Source: Flavobacterium cerinum (GTDB lineage: Bacteria > Bacteroidota > Bacteroidia > Flavobacteriales > Flavobacteriaceae). From it: a stretch of 64,000 bases of DNA. Position 1 is the first letter of the stretch, and every line of letters begins with the position of its first letter. The stretch is from NCBI RefSeq assembly GCF_024496085.1, contig NZ_CP101751.1:620001-684000 (forward strand), in the 5' to 3' direction. The notes under the pieces were generated by a model. The model worked only from the letters and a program-made list of their open reading frames with translations, had not been told where the DNA came from and ran no database searches. Shown here piece by piece: positions 1 to 9,898 of the stretch. Position numbers and translations under genes: made by a program.

Positions 1-586
1 CCTTTCTCATCAGGGATTGTCGCAGGAATTATTCAAAATTGAAATACAAAATTTACCGGCATATGGTTACGGTATCAAAGGCTATATCCTTTCGATGATC
101 GAAGCTGCTTTAAAGATTTCAAACAACACGATTAACGTTGCAATCATTGAGCGTATAATCGAATTGGGTAAAGAATTACTGGAAAAACCGATCGAATTAC
201 TGGACGGTGTCGAAGAGACACTTGAAGCCCTAAAAGGACATTATCGATTGGTTGTTGCTACAAAAGGCGACCTGAAAGATCAGCATCGGAAATTACATGA
301 TTCCGGATTGGGTCATTATTTCCACCATATTGAAGTGATGTCCGACAAACAACCGGTGGATTATCAAAAACTGGTTACCCGACTGGATTTAAAACCGGAA
401 GAATTCTTTATGATTGGTAATTCTTTAAAATCGGACGTTTTACCGGTATTGGATATGGGCGGACATGCGGTCCATGTTCCGTTTCATACGACATGGGCTC
501 ACGAACGAATCGATCATAAAGTCGAGCATCCTAATTTCAGGACTATCGAAAAATTAACCGACATTTTACCTTTATTATTAAAGTGA
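1..586 (+). CDS. HAD-superfamily hydrolase, 5' partial
   Basis: The frame is open to the left edge, so the N-terminus with the first Asp motif (DxDxT) lies outside the window; the TTG at 17 is not a convincing start. What remains shows the later HAD motifs: a VVATKGD segment (motif II Thr) and MIGNSLKSDV followed by a small-residue run (motif IV, acidic Mg2+ ligand). HAD enzymes with this layout are phosphatases or pyrophosphatases acting on small molecules in the cytoplasm; the substrate cannot be read. The stop overlaps the next start by 4 bp (GTGA), so the two genes are probably co-translated. Confidence 0.8.
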   Translation, partial: LSHQGLSQELFKIEIQNLPAYGYGIKGYILSMIEAALKISNNTINVAIIERIIELGKELLEKPIELLDGVEETLEALKGHYRLVVATKGDLKDQHRKLHDSGLGHYFHHIEVMSDKQPVDYQKLVTRLDLKPEEFFMIGNSLKSDVLPVLDMGGHAVHVPFHTTWAHERIDHKVEHPNFRTIEKLTDILPLLLK

Positions 587-1209
587 AAAAAAATTTAGAC
601 CTGACGACCTGGAACAGAAAAGAGCATTTTGAGTTTTTTAAAAACTTCGAAGAGCCTTTTTTCGGCCTTGTCGCAACTGTTGATTGCACTAAAGCCTACA
701 ATAATGCAAAACTGGCCGGTGTTCCGTTTTTTATTTATTATTTACACAAAACACTGGTTGCCGTTAATAACATTGAATCATTTCGTTACCGAATCAACGG
801 AGATGACGTTGTAATTTACGATCGCATTGATGCCTCGTCTACTATATTGAGAGACGATCATTCATTTGGTTTTTCATTTATTGAATTTAATCCGGACATC
901 CAAACCTTCACGACTATCGCTCAAACCGAAATCGAGCGGGTTCGTAATACATCCGGACTTTTTACAAGGGAATTCAATATGGATAACCTTATTCATTTTT
1001 CTTCTATTCCATGGGTAAACTTTACCTCATTATCACATGCCAGAAGTTTTACATTTCCGGATAGCTGTCCGAAAATATCATTCGGAAAAATGACGCTTAC
1101 CGATGAAAAAAGAGAAATGCCGGTCTCAGTACATATACATCACGGTTTAGCGGACGGTTATCATGTAGGCTTGTTTTTTGAGGAATTACAAAAACAACTG
1201 GACAACTAA
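583..1209 (+). CDS. Chloramphenicol acetyltransferase-like protein (CAT family)
   Basis: A protein of 208 residues, the usual length for the CAT family. The C-terminal HHGLADGYH segment matches the family's HHxxxDG catalytic motif, in which His accepts the proton from the acyl acceptor and acetyl-CoA is the donor. The N-terminal half has the expected WxRKEHFxFF start. Chromosomal CAT-like genes are common in Flavobacteriaceae, and resistance to chloramphenicol cannot be assumed from sequence. The start is GTG, overlapping the stop of the HAD gene; a Nudix gene follows 6 bp later, suggesting one operon through the deacetylase gene. Confidence 0.85.
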   Translation: MKKNLDLTTWNRKEHFEFFKNFEEPFFGLVATVDCTKAYNNAKLAGVPFFIYYLHKTLVAVNNIESFRYRINGDDVVIYDRIDASSTILRDDHSFGFSFIEFNPDIQTFTTIAQTEIERVRNTSGLFTREFNMDNLIHFSSIPWVNFTSLSHARSFTFPDSCPKISFGKMTLTDEKREMPVSVHIHHGLADGYHVGLFFEELQKQLDN

Positions 1210-1215
1210 ACTAAT

Positions 1216-1671
1216 ATGAGAAAAATAGCTGCTTTTATCATTTTAAAATGCAATGATGAATTGTTATTGCTAAAACGTTTTAAAGAGCCTTTTAAAGGCT
1301 ATTACGTACCTGTTGGCGGCAAATTGGATCCTAACGAGACTCCATTGGATGCTGCAATACGCGAAACATTCGAAGAAACCGGTATTCGGCCTGAACATTT
1401 TACTTATCTGGGAACTCTTTTTGAAGTTTCTCCGGTAGAATACAACTGGCTTACTTTTGTTTATCTCGCAGAAATCCCATACCAACCGGCACCGGAATGT
1501 AACGAAGGTATTTTGGAATGGATACATAAAGACAATCTGAAAAACAAACTGACGCCCGAAACGGATTTGCATATTTACGAAAAAGCCTTTCGTTTACAAC
1601 CTTTCGCTTATAGCGCCCGATATGATGCTGATTTAAATTTACTGGAACTAAAAGACGAATTAAATCCGTAA
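1216..1671 (+). CDS. Nudix hydrolase
   Basis: 151 residues with a complete Nudix box (G-x5-E-x7-RExxEExGI) at about residues 34-57, which binds Mg2+ and cleaves nucleoside diphosphates linked to another moiety. The N-terminal strand (AAFIILKCNDELLLLKR) is the normal start of the fold. The substrate is unknown; small single-domain members include sanitising phosphatases such as MutT-like proteins. It lies between the CAT-like gene and the deacetylase gene with very short gaps, consistent with cotranscription. Confidence 0.9.
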   Translation: MRKIAAFIILKCNDELLLLKRFKEPFKGYYVPVGGKLDPNETPLDAAIRETFEETGIRPEHFTYLGTLFEVSPVEYNWLTFVYLAEIPYQPAPECNEGILEWIHKDNLKNKLTPETDLHIYEKAFRLQPFAYSARYDADLNLLELKDELNP

Positions 1672-1679
1672 TATCCGGT

Positions 1680-2582
1680 ATGTTTCCAATAGCTTACCAT
1701 CCTATTTACAAACATCCGCTTCCGGAGGGTCATCGCTTTCCGATGATCAAATATGAATTACTACCGCAACAACTGGTTTATGAAGGTATTGTAGAAGACG
1801 GTGCTTTTTTCGAACCGGATTTACCGGATATGCAACCGATACTCGCTGTTCATCACAAAGACTATGTAAATGATTTGGTTGCGCTCACGCTTGATCCGAG
1901 AGCAGTTCGTAAAATCGGTTTTCCGTTAACACCTGAATTGGTTGAAAGAGAATTGCGACTGGTACAAGGTTCTATCACCGGAGCTGAAAAAGCATTACAA
2001 ACCGGTATTGCTTTTAATATTGCCGGCGGAACGCATCATGCTTATGCCGACCGGGGTGAGGCTTTTTGCCTCTTAAATGATCAAGCTGTTGCAGCTCAAC
2101 ACCTTTTGAATCAAAAATTAGCTAAAAAAATACTTATTGTCGATTTAGACGTGCATCAGGGAAACGGAACTGCTGCTATTTTTGAACACAACAATTCCGT
2201 TTTTACCTTTTCAATGCACGGTCAGTCGAATTATCCTTTTAAAAAAGAAAACTCCGACCTTGATATTGCTTTACCAGACAATACATCCGATGACACTTAT
2301 TTGTCAATCTTAAATGAGACATTACCGCAATTGATCGACAGTCAATGTCCGGATTTTATTTTTTATCTCAGCGGGGTCGATATACTGGCTACCGACAAAC
2401 TTGGAAAATTAGCCTGTTCTTTGGATGCCTGTAAAAAAAGAGACGAGATCGTTTTCACCCATTGTCACTCATCCGGAATCCCGGTACAATGTAGTATGGG
2501 CGGTGGTTATTCTCCTGATATTCGTACAATTATTGAAGCGCACACCAATACGTATCGGATGGCTTCTTATATCTACGGATAA
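1680..2582 (+). CDS. Histone deacetylase family protein (AcuC/HDAC-like)
   Basis: 300 residues of the arginase/deacetylase fold. Visible family motifs are GGTHHAY (active-site His pair), ILIVDLDVHQGNG (Asp/His zinc ligands) and YLSGVDILATDKLG (second Asp ligand, followed by the D-x-LG loop). Bacterial members remove acetyl groups from lysine or from small acetylated amines, and the substrate is not predictable here. It ends only 4 bp before the convergent ssb gene, so there is no room for a dedicated terminator. Confidence 0.88.
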   Translation: MFPIAYHPIYKHPLPEGHRFPMIKYELLPQQLVYEGIVEDGAFFEPDLPDMQPILAVHHKDYVNDLVALTLDPRAVRKIGFPLTPELVERELRLVQGSITGAEKALQTGIAFNIAGGTHHAYADRGEAFCLLNDQAVAAQHLLNQKLAKKILIVDLDVHQGNGTAAIFEHNNSVFTFSMHGQSNYPFKKENSDLDIALPDNTSDDTYLSILNETLPQLIDSQCPDFIFYLSGVDILATDKLGKLACSLDACKKRDEIVFTHCHSSGIPVQCSMGGGYSPDIRTIIEAHTNTYRMASYIYG

Positions 2583-2586
2583 ACCT

Positions 2587-2913
2587 TCAAAACATTAGAA
2601 TCTCATTCGCAACCACTTCCGTGGAATAACGTTTATTTCCCTCTTTGTCTTCCCAGACACGATGGATCAGTTTTCCTTCCAGGGCAATCTCTTTTCCTTT
2701 TTCGACGAACTTTTCAATAATCTCGGCTATTTTTCCCCAGGCAGTCACCAAATGCCATTGCGTATCGGTGACTTTTTCACCTTTGTCATTATAATAAATC
2801 TCATTGGTCGCGATCGAAAGTTTAACCAGTTTTTTACCTTCTCCCAATGTTTTTACTTCCGGATCATTTCCTACTTTTCCGATTAACTGTACTCGATTTC
2901 TTAATGTGTTCAT
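2587..2913 (-). CDS. ssb: Single-stranded DNA-binding protein, short form
   Basis: 108 residues forming one OB fold: MNTLRNRVQLIGKVGNDPEV, a WHLVTAWGKIAE strand and VEKGKEIALEGKL are standard SSB signatures. It lacks the Gly-rich linker and acidic C-terminal tail used by replicative SSB to recruit partners, so it is more likely an accessory SSB (Bacteroidota often carry both types). It is convergent with the deacetylase gene and sits downstream of the T9SS-exported protein gene on the same strand. Confidence 0.88.
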   Translation of the reverse strand: MNTLRNRVQLIGKVGNDPEVKTLGEGKKLVKLSIATNEIYYNDKGEKVTDTQWHLVTAWGKIAEIIEKFVEKGKEIALEGKLIHRVWEDKEGNKRYSTEVVANEILMF

Positions 2914-2964
2914 GGCTTATATATTAAATGATTTAACTTCTGATCCGGAATTTCAACTATTGCT

Positions 2965-4731
2965 CTAATTATTCTTAACGAACTTCTGATATTCTTTTAT
3001 CTGTTTTTGAGCATCTTCAACACCCAACACATAAATTCCTGCTGCTAATTTTGACACTTCAATTCCTTTCTCACCAATATCAGCTCCTTTTAATCGGAAA
3101 ATTTGTCTGCCGTTCAGGTCATATACTGTAAAAAGAGCATTATCCGATAGCTGTTCTTTATTTTTAATAAACAATCTGTCATTTGCAGGGTTCGGATAAG
3201 CTGCAAAATTGGCCGTTCCGAATTCAGCCAAACCTAACGCTGAATCACCGGTTTTAGCGATATAAACCAACTGTTTTTGATTGGTTTCAATCGTCAGGTT
3301 ATTCAATTGTAAATCCGCTGAAGTTGTTCCCAAAATCGTAAAATTATTCGGATCAGAGTTTAACACTTCCATTGGTCCGATACCATTTGCTGCACTCTGA
3401 TAAATTTCACATGCCTGTACAGCTCCCGATTTGTTATACTTGGCCAAAAAAGAATAAAAATTAGGACCTAAATCATACGTAAAATCCGGCGACATATTTA
3501 AAATTCTGTAGAAACTTCCCCCTACGAAAATATTATCCTGAGCGTCAATATACAATCTTTTAAACCAGGAAGATCCTAAACTGGTTGACGGCGCCTGATC
3601 GGTTGCAATCCCCCCTTTTTTGGCCCAAACCAAATTTCCGGCAGCATTATATTTCACCATAAAAGCGCCATAATTTCCCGGAAACGATAATGTTGTACCT
3701 CCTCCGAAATTAATCGTCGAATTATATACCGCTCCTACCAAATATACACTGTTTTCCGAATCCACCTCAACATCAAACATCTTAGCATCCGAACTTGCCC
3801 CTATGGTTGCTGTTTTTGCCCAAACTACAGCTCCGGTATTATCATATTTCACATAAAAAACATTCCCGTTTGTATTGGATGTACGGTTCAATGTAACATT
3901 CCCAAAAGTTACTGATCGCGAAAAGAAATCACCTGTTACATATACATTACCGCTATTATCCACTGTCATCGAACGCATCTGCGCTCCGATTCTGTCTGAT
4001 GACACCGATGTATAAACACCTGTATAACGGGAAGATGAAGTCCAAATCTGGTTACCGTTAACAGGATCAAGCTTTGCCACCATATTTTTATCCATATCCG
4101 GAATAGTCGGATTATAACCTGCCACCGGTAACGTTAAACCGTCAAAAGGAAATTGATCATATGCATAATTGGCAGCCATATACAGGTTGTTGTTTTTGTA
4201 TTTAAGATAAACCGCCCCCATATACAATGGATACTCCTTAGCCCAAACCACATTCCCATCTAATGTTACCTTAGCAAGAAATACCTTTGACGCATTTGCA
4301 GTTGTACTTTCAAAAGTATTGTTCCCGATATGGATATCTCCACTAAAACTTCCGCTAATAAAATAATGGTTATTCCCATCGTAGGCTATCGATGTGATTT
4401 GCTCATATTTACTACCGCTAAAATGTAGTACATTCAAAAGTGCCCCGTTTGAATCAAATTTCGCAATATAAGTATCTCCTACTATCGCATTATTTACCGG
4501 AGGCGCACTGGTATTTTGTAAAGTTGTACCTTGAATCGTTGTAGTTTCTCCTCTGAAATTACCTACAACAAAATGATTGTTATTTTGATCAATAAATCCT
4601 AATGGCAATTGTTCCAATATCATCCCATTTTCTGCTTTAGCACTCCAAAGCCATGAACTCTGATTCAATTCCTGAGCCTGAATACTGCAGGCTCCTATTA
4701 AAAAAGTGGTTAAAAGTAGTTTTATTTTCAT
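2965..4731 (-). CDS. Exported beta-propeller-like protein with T9SS sorting domain
   Basis: 588 residues. A signal peptide (MKIKLLLTTFLIGACSIQAQ) is followed by repeated units of the type 'D..GNVYVTGDF...YDNTGAVVWAK', which resemble SBBP/YVTN-like beta-propeller blades. The last 75 residues (AYPNPANDRLFI ... GIYVLGV ... KFVKNN) form a type A C-terminal sorting domain. It is therefore predicted to cross the inner membrane by Sec and the outer membrane by the type IX system, ending on the surface or in the medium. No catalytic motif is visible. Its upstream region is shared with the divergent GNAT-nitrilase gene. Confidence 0.85.
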   Translation of the reverse strand: MKIKLLLTTFLIGACSIQAQELNQSSWLWSAKAENGMILEQLPLGFIDQNNNHFVVGNFRGETTTIQGTTLQNTSAPPVNNAIVGDTYIAKFDSNGALLNVLHFSGSKYEQITSIAYDGNNHYFISGSFSGDIHIGNNTFESTTANASKVFLAKVTLDGNVVWAKEYPLYMGAVYLKYKNNNLYMAANYAYDQFPFDGLTLPVAGYNPTIPDMDKNMVAKLDPVNGNQIWTSSSRYTGVYTSVSSDRIGAQMRSMTVDNSGNVYVTGDFFSRSVTFGNVTLNRTSNTNGNVFYVKYDNTGAVVWAKTATIGASSDAKMFDVEVDSENSVYLVGAVYNSTINFGGGTTLSFPGNYGAFMVKYNAAGNLVWAKKGGIATDQAPSTSLGSSWFKRLYIDAQDNIFVGGSFYRILNMSPDFTYDLGPNFYSFLAKYNKSGAVQACEIYQSAANGIGPMEVLNSDPNNFTILGTTSADLQLNNLTIETNQKQLVYIAKTGDSALGLAEFGTANFAAYPNPANDRLFIKNKEQLSDNALFTVYDLNGRQIFRLKGADIGEKGIEVSKLAAGIYVLGVEDAQKQIKEYQKFVKNN

Positions 4732-4979
4732 ATTTTAGTTTTTATTATTTTAACCAAAATTATAAGAATAATACAATTTACAAACTCCAACACTGTTAAA
4801 TGTTTTTTCAATGCTGTAAAAAAGCCTCGAAACCCGCATTATTCACAATGTTTCCAAAATGTTAAAATATTATCACATTCCGGTTAATAAATTTTTTCAC
4901 ACTATTGTCCAGATTCAATTCTAAACCTGCGTTTGTAAACCGCTTTTATTTTTTGTAACTTTCTAAAAAATACTTCCCT

Positions 4980-6509
4980 ATGCCACAAGCTATCAATAAA
5001 GTAGAATTACGAAATTTACAAATCGAAGACTATAAAGAATTGAAAACCTCCATGGTCGAGGCCTATAGTGAACTGGAAGAGGCATATTGGCAGGAAGAAC
5101 AAATCGAAAGGCTGTTGGAATTATTTCCCGAAGGCCAGCTGGTTATTCTGGTCGACGGCAAAGTCGTAGGATCGGCACTTTCGCTGATTGTAGACAACCG
5201 TAAAGCCAGCGCTACACATACCTACGAAAAAATTACCGGTAATTATACCTTTTCCACTCATGATCCTTTTGGCGATGTATTATACGGTATTGATGTTTTT
5301 ATTCATCCGGATTATCGCGGGCTTCGTCTTGGCAGACGTTTATATGATGCCCGAAAAGAAATCTGCGAAAAGCTTAACTTACAGTCCATTATTTTTGCCG
5401 GTCGGATTCCGAGATACGCCGAATATTCAAAAGAACTGACACCAAAACAATATATTGAAAAGGTCCGCGCTAAGGAAATACATGATCCCGTACTTTCTTT
5501 TCAGCTTAGTAATGATTTCCACGTAATCAAAGTGATGAAAAACTACCTTGAAGGTGATGTCAGTTCACAAGAATATGCCGTACTATTAGAATGGAACAAT
5601 ATATATTACGAAAAAGATCAAAAATTGATCAACACTAATAAAAGTGTAATCCGACTCGGATTGATTCAATGGCAGATGCGTCCGCTGAATAACCTGGAAG
5701 CTTTGTTTGAACAAGCGGAATTTTTTATTGATGCCGTTTCCGGTTACACCAGTGATTTTGCCATGTTTCCGGAATTATTTATCGCTCCGTTAATGGCCGA
5801 TTACAATCACTTATCAGAAGCTGATGCTATTCGGGAACTTGCTCGTTATACCGATCCGATCCGGAAAAAATTTCAGGAATTTGCCATTTCCTATAACATC
5901 AACATCATTACCGGAAGTATGCCGTTACTGGAAAACGGAAACCTCTATAATGTCGGATTTCTATGTAAAAGGGACGGAACTTCGGAAATGTATTCCAAAA
6001 TTCATATTACACCGAACGAAGTATTCTATTGGGGAATGAAAGGCGGTTCGCAGATTAAAACTTTTGATACCGATTGCGGCAAAATCGGGATTATGATTTG
6101 TTATGATGTTGAATTCCCGGAATTGTCGCGTCTAATGGCGGACGAAGGCATGAATATTCTTTTTGTTCCTTTCCTGACGGATACGCAAAACGGTTATACC
6201 CGGGTTCGCAATTGCGCTCAGGCCCGTGCGATCGAAAATGAATGTTATGTCGCCATCGCCGGCTGTGTCGGCAACTTACCTAAAGTAAACAATATGGACA
6301 TCCAATTTGCTCAGGCAGCTGTTTTTACGCCTTCGGATTTTGCATTTCCTACGAACGGAATCAAGGCTGAAGCAACTCCAAATACCGAAATGACCTTAAT
6401 TGTAGATGTCGATGTCGACTTACTGAAAGAACTTCACGAACATGGCAGCGTACGTATCATGAAAGACAGACGAAAAGATTTATACCAAATTAGAAAACTA
6501 AAATCATGA
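4980..6509 (+). CDS. GNAT acetyltransferase - carbon-nitrogen hydrolase fusion
   Basis: 509 residues with two domains. Residues 1 to about 210 are a GNAT domain (FIHPDYRGLRLGRRLYDARKE is the acetyl-CoA loop). Residues about 225-505 are a nitrilase-superfamily amidohydrolase with the Glu-Lys-Cys triad visible in MFPELFIAP, YSKIHITPNEVFYWG and IMICYDVEFPE. This fused architecture is known in Bacteroidota and other phyla, where it is annotated as a bifunctional protein of unknown substrate. A DinB-family gene starts 7 bp downstream, so the two are probably cotranscribed. Confidence 0.9.
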   Translation: MPQAINKVELRNLQIEDYKELKTSMVEAYSELEEAYWQEEQIERLLELFPEGQLVILVDGKVVGSALSLIVDNRKASATHTYEKITGNYTFSTHDPFGDVLYGIDVFIHPDYRGLRLGRRLYDARKEICEKLNLQSIIFAGRIPRYAEYSKELTPKQYIEKVRAKEIHDPVLSFQLSNDFHVIKVMKNYLEGDVSSQEYAVLLEWNNIYYEKDQKLINTNKSVIRLGLIQWQMRPLNNLEALFEQAEFFIDAVSGYTSDFAMFPELFIAPLMADYNHLSEADAIRELARYTDPIRKKFQEFAISYNINIITGSMPLLENGNLYNVGFLCKRDGTSEMYSKIHITPNEVFYWGMKGGSQIKTFDTDCGKIGIMICYDVEFPELSRLMADEGMNILFVPFLTDTQNGYTRVRNCAQARAIENECYVAIAGCVGNLPKVNNMDIQFAQAAVFTPSDFAFPTNGIKAEATPNTEMTLIVDVDVDLLKELHEHGSVRIMKDRRKDLYQIRKLKS

Positions 6510-6516
6510 TTGTTTT

Positions 6517-7053
6517 ATGGAACTTGAACAATTAAAATATCCGATCGGAAAATTTATAGTACCAACGGAAATCGACAACAACCATATCCGGGAATGGAAA
6601 ACGACTCTTAAAAAATTACCGCAGGATCTGGAAAAACAGTTACAAAATCTAACGACTAAAGAGTTAAACTGGATTTACCGTCCGGAAGGCTGGTCGATCA
6701 AACAGGTTGTCCATCATCTGGCCGATAGTCACACCAATAGCTTTATTCGTTTTAAACTGACGCTTACCGAAAATGTTCCCGCGATTCGTCCTTATGAAGA
6801 GCAATTGTGGGCGGCAACACCTGATGGAAAGAATGATGACATTAGCGCTTCTCTTCAAATTATTAACGGCATACATAACCGTTGGAGTTATCTTTTGGAT
6901 AATTTGTCTGAAGCCGATATGAACTTATTGTATTTTCATCCGCAACATCAACGGCTTTATTCGCTTAAAGAAGCAATCGGAATCTACGACTGGCATTCCC
7001 GACATCATCTGGCTCATATCCAACAGGCATTGAATCATAAAGGTCTCTTTTAA
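6517..7053 (+). CDS. DinB/YfiT-family metal-dependent protein
   Basis: 178 residues with the four-helix DinB fold. Conserved His residues sit in VVHHLADSH and WHSRHHLAHI, the three-His metal site of the YfiT (putative metal-dependent hydrolase) and BstA-type thiol transferase subfamily. The N-terminus YPIGKF is typical of the YfiT group. Its actual substrate in this organism is not known. It follows the GNAT-nitrilase fusion closely. Confidence 0.85.
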   Translation: MELEQLKYPIGKFIVPTEIDNNHIREWKTTLKKLPQDLEKQLQNLTTKELNWIYRPEGWSIKQVVHHLADSHTNSFIRFKLTLTENVPAIRPYEEQLWAATPDGKNDDISASLQIINGIHNRWSYLLDNLSEADMNLLYFHPQHQRLYSLKEAIGIYDWHSRHHLAHIQQALNHKGLF

Positions 7054-7147
7054 AATTCCCGGCTCTTAACCTTGTTTATTACTTTTCATACAACAAGGTG
7101 ATACGTGAGCGGAAAAGGATTTACTTTGCCCTGATAAAACGAATATA

Positions 7148-7954
7148 ATGAAACCTTCAATCGCAATATTAGGCTGTGGCTGGCTCGGACTTCCACTGGC
7201 CAAATCATTAATCCAACTTGGTTATTCAATAAACGGGTCCACAACTTCCGCAGCAAAATTAAGTCTGCTACAGGAAAGTAACATCGTTCCGTTTCTTATT
7301 CATTGTACTGAAAAGCAAGTTGAAGGCGATTGGGAAACGTTTCTTTCCGGAAAGGACATCCTGATTATCGATATTCCGCCCAAACTACGAGGGGAACATC
7401 GTGAAAATTTTGTTGCTAAAATACAGACTTTGATTTCCTGTATCGTCAAAACCACTATCACTAACGTTATTTTTATCAGCTCTACTTCGGTTTATCCGGA
7501 CACCGATTCGGAAATAACAGAAGAAACTTTTTTACAACCGGATGCAGAAAACGGCAGACAACTTCTGGAAGCTGAAACCCTTTTAAAGGATAATACGAAT
7601 TTCAAAACGACTATAATACGATTTGGCGGTTTAATCGGAAAAGACAGAAATCCGGTAAAATATCTTGCCGGAAAAGAAAACATTGAAAACCCGGATAGTC
7701 CGATCAATTTTATTCATCAAGACGACTGCATTGGCATTATAAGCGCCGTTATTGAGAAAGAAATATGGAACGAAACTTTTAATGCGGTTACCCCGTTTCA
7801 TCCGACCCGTGAAAATTATTATACCCAAAAAGCGATTGAATACGGACTGCCAATCCCAAAATTCAATCATCAAAACCCGTCATCGCAAAAAATCATCCGT
7901 TCTGACAAATTACAACGTATTTTAGAATATAAATTTCAGATTTCCGAACTTTGA
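7148..7954 (+). CDS. NAD(P)-dependent epimerase/dehydratase-like protein (YeeZ type)
   Basis: 268 residues. The N-terminal Rossmann motif ILGCGWLGLPLAKSL fits the GxGxxG dinucleotide-binding loop, and FISSTSVYPD has the SDR Ser/Tyr-region look, although the canonical YxxxK is not clear. It resembles the short atypical SDR proteins named YeeZ, which have no firmly assigned substrate. It is a single gene with about 95 bp of untranslated sequence before it and about 55 bp after it. Confidence 0.78.
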   Translation: MKPSIAILGCGWLGLPLAKSLIQLGYSINGSTTSAAKLSLLQESNIVPFLIHCTEKQVEGDWETFLSGKDILIIDIPPKLRGEHRENFVAKIQTLISCIVKTTITNVIFISSTSVYPDTDSEITEETFLQPDAENGRQLLEAETLLKDNTNFKTTIIRFGGLIGKDRNPVKYLAGKENIENPDSPINFIHQDDCIGIISAVIEKEIWNETFNAVTPFHPTRENYYTQKAIEYGLPIPKFNHQNPSSQKIIRSDKLQRILEYKFQISEL

Positions 7955-8010
7955 TCACTCTCCCGGTTACCAGAAAAAATGTAATTTTATAGTTACTAAA
8001 AACAGCTCCG

Positions 8011-9090
8011 ATGAACTTTTATGATATTGCTATCTTACGGTTGTCTAATCAATGGTTAGAGAAAAGTCCGGCCGCTACAATTCCGGAAATTGTATCCCAT
8101 ATGGGAGCGATACAAGCACAGGATTTTGCAATGTCTAAATGGGCTTTAGGCATTCGAAAACCAGAAGCTACAGAAAGCTCCGTTGAAGCAGCCATTGATT
8201 CCGGTTCCATTATCCGCACTCACATATTACGTCCGACCTGGCATATCATACCCGCTTCCGATATTTACTGGATGCTGGATTTATCTGCTAAAAGGATTAA
8301 AGGTAGTTCCAATGGCCGTTTAAAAGAACTGGAATTAACTCCGGAAGTACTTTCCCGTTGTTATGCTTTATTAGAAAAAACACTTCTCGGAAATAATCAT
8401 CAAACGCGAGATGAACTCGTATCGTTGTTTGAACAGCATAACATTGCCAACTATGACAATCGGGTTTCTCATATTTTAGTTCAGGCGGAACAAGACGGTC
8501 TTATTTGTAGCGGCAAAATCAAACAGGGAAAAACCACTTATGCTTTACTCCCGGAATGGGTTCCGCAAAAAAAGAGCTTTTCAAAAGAAGAAGCACTGGA
8601 GAAACTAGCCCGGACTTATTTTTTCAGTCATGGTCCGGCAACTTTACCGGATTTTCAGTGGTGGTCCGGTTTATCATTATCAGAAGTCAGAAAAGCACTC
8701 GAACTGGTTAAACCGGATTTACTATCAGAAGTTATCGGGACTGAAACCTATTGGTTTTTTAACAACAATAGTGTTCCGATAATTAAAGAAAGTCTTCATT
8801 TATTACCTGCTTTTGATGAATTTATCATCAGCTATAAAGATCGAAGTGCTACCCTTACATTGGATCATCATAAAAAAGCCATTACGAAAAACGGCATTTT
8901 TCATCCGGTTATACTCCATAACGGAATTGCCGTAGGAATATGGAAACGTTTGATTAAAAAACAAACCGTTATGGTCGACATTTATCCTTTTAGCACCTTT
9001 ACCGAATCCTTAAAAGAACCTTTAGAAAACAAAATACGTCAATTCGGCGTTTTTTTAAATAAAGAAACTACTATTCAATATCACTCATGA
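8011..9090 (+). CDS. Winged-helix DNA-binding domain protein (HTH_42 type)
   Basis: 359 residues. The start (NQWLEKSP... HMGAIQAQDFAMSKWALGIR) and the segment TRDELVSLFEQHNI...RVSHILVQAEQDGLICSG match the winged-helix family PF06224. Members include AlkX/YcaQ-like DNA glycosylases, but many are uncharacterised, so a DNA-repair role is only a possibility. The last 4 bp (ATGA) overlap the next gene, a VOC protein, indicating translational coupling in a three-gene operon. Confidence 0.82.
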   Translation: MNFYDIAILRLSNQWLEKSPAATIPEIVSHMGAIQAQDFAMSKWALGIRKPEATESSVEAAIDSGSIIRTHILRPTWHIIPASDIYWMLDLSAKRIKGSSNGRLKELELTPEVLSRCYALLEKTLLGNNHQTRDELVSLFEQHNIANYDNRVSHILVQAEQDGLICSGKIKQGKTTYALLPEWVPQKKSFSKEEALEKLARTYFFSHGPATLPDFQWWSGLSLSEVRKALELVKPDLLSEVIGTETYWFFNNNSVPIIKESLHLLPAFDEFIISYKDRSATLTLDHHKKAITKNGIFHPVILHNGIAVGIWKRLIKKQTVMVDIYPFSTFTESLKEPLENKIRQFGVFLNKETTIQYHS

Positions 9091-9476
9091 AACAAAACAT
9101 AGCACATATTACGCTTTTGGTAAACGATTATGATGAAACCATTGCTTTTTATACCCAACAACTTCAATTTTCGATATTGGAAAACATTCATGGCGAAGAC
9201 GGAAGACGATGGGTCACACTTGCTCCGAAAGGCAATCCTGGTAGCGCCTTAGCTTTGATAAAAGCGGAAACTCCGGCACAAAAAGAGAGAGTCGGAAATC
9301 AAACCGGAGGCGGTGTTTCCTTTTTTCTGAACACCGATAATATCGAACGCGATCTGAATCATTTCAGACAACAGCAGGTAACGATTACAAGAGAAATTGT
9401 AGATGAACCCTGGGGAAAAGTAGCCATTTTCGCCGATCTGTACGGCAATCTTTGGGACTTAATCGAATCCGCATGA
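9087..9476 (+). CDS. VOC/glyoxalase-superfamily protein
   Basis: 129 residues of the vicinal-oxygen-chelate fold with two beta-alpha-beta-beta-beta modules: HITLLVNDYDETIAFYTQQLQF at the start and EPWGKVAIFADLYGNLWDLIE at the end. Metal-ligand positions are His (N-terminal strand) and Glu (end). This subgroup contains lyases, dioxygenases and antibiotic-resistance proteins, and the substrate is not inferable. It overlaps both neighbours by 4 bp. Confidence 0.88.
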   Translation: MKQNIAHITLLVNDYDETIAFYTQQLQFSILENIHGEDGRRWVTLAPKGNPGSALALIKAETPAQKERVGNQTGGGVSFFLNTDNIERDLNHFRQQQVTITREIVDEPWGKVAIFADLYGNLWDLIESA

Positions 9477-9877
9477 AAACAACAAACTATTACAACACGT
9501 TTATAGCCGTTGCCGAGGATTGCCCGGTAACACAAGCGGAAGTTCCATCTTTACACGGTGCGGCAAAATCGGCTGTAAATCTGCAATTCGAAACCATCAT
9601 CGAAAATCCGTATCAGTACACTTCCGATGATATACTATTCCTTGTTCATGCACTCAAAAATCACATCCCAAAATCGGATCACGAAAGGGAACTCTTTTTT
9701 TCAAAGAGTCAGGCTTGTTTGCGTTGCTCTCCGCTTTCAAAACGCTATGGTTGGGGTACACATCATAATTCCGATGGTAAAGTCGCTCTTTATGCCATCG
9801 CATCGGAAGACTATCAAAAACTAGTAAATGATCCGTCGCTAACACAGGTAAAAGCAATGCGATCCAAACGGAAATAA
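9473..9877 (+). CDS. DUF6157 family protein
   Basis: 134 residues starting MKTTNYYNTFIAVAEDCP, a signature of DUF6157. I chose the ATG at 9473, which overlaps the stop of the VOC gene as ATGA, over an upstream ATG at 9452 that lies fully inside that gene. The C-terminal GWGTHHNSDGKVALYAI segment is also typical. Function is unknown. A strong terminator follows. Confidence 0.82.
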   Translation: MKTTNYYNTFIAVAEDCPVTQAEVPSLHGAAKSAVNLQFETIIENPYQYTSDDILFLVHALKNHIPKSDHERELFFSKSQACLRCSPLSKRYGWGTHHNSDGKVALYAIASEDYQKLVNDPSLTQVKAMRSKRK

Positions 9878-9898
9878 TTCGTTTTACTCTTTTATTTT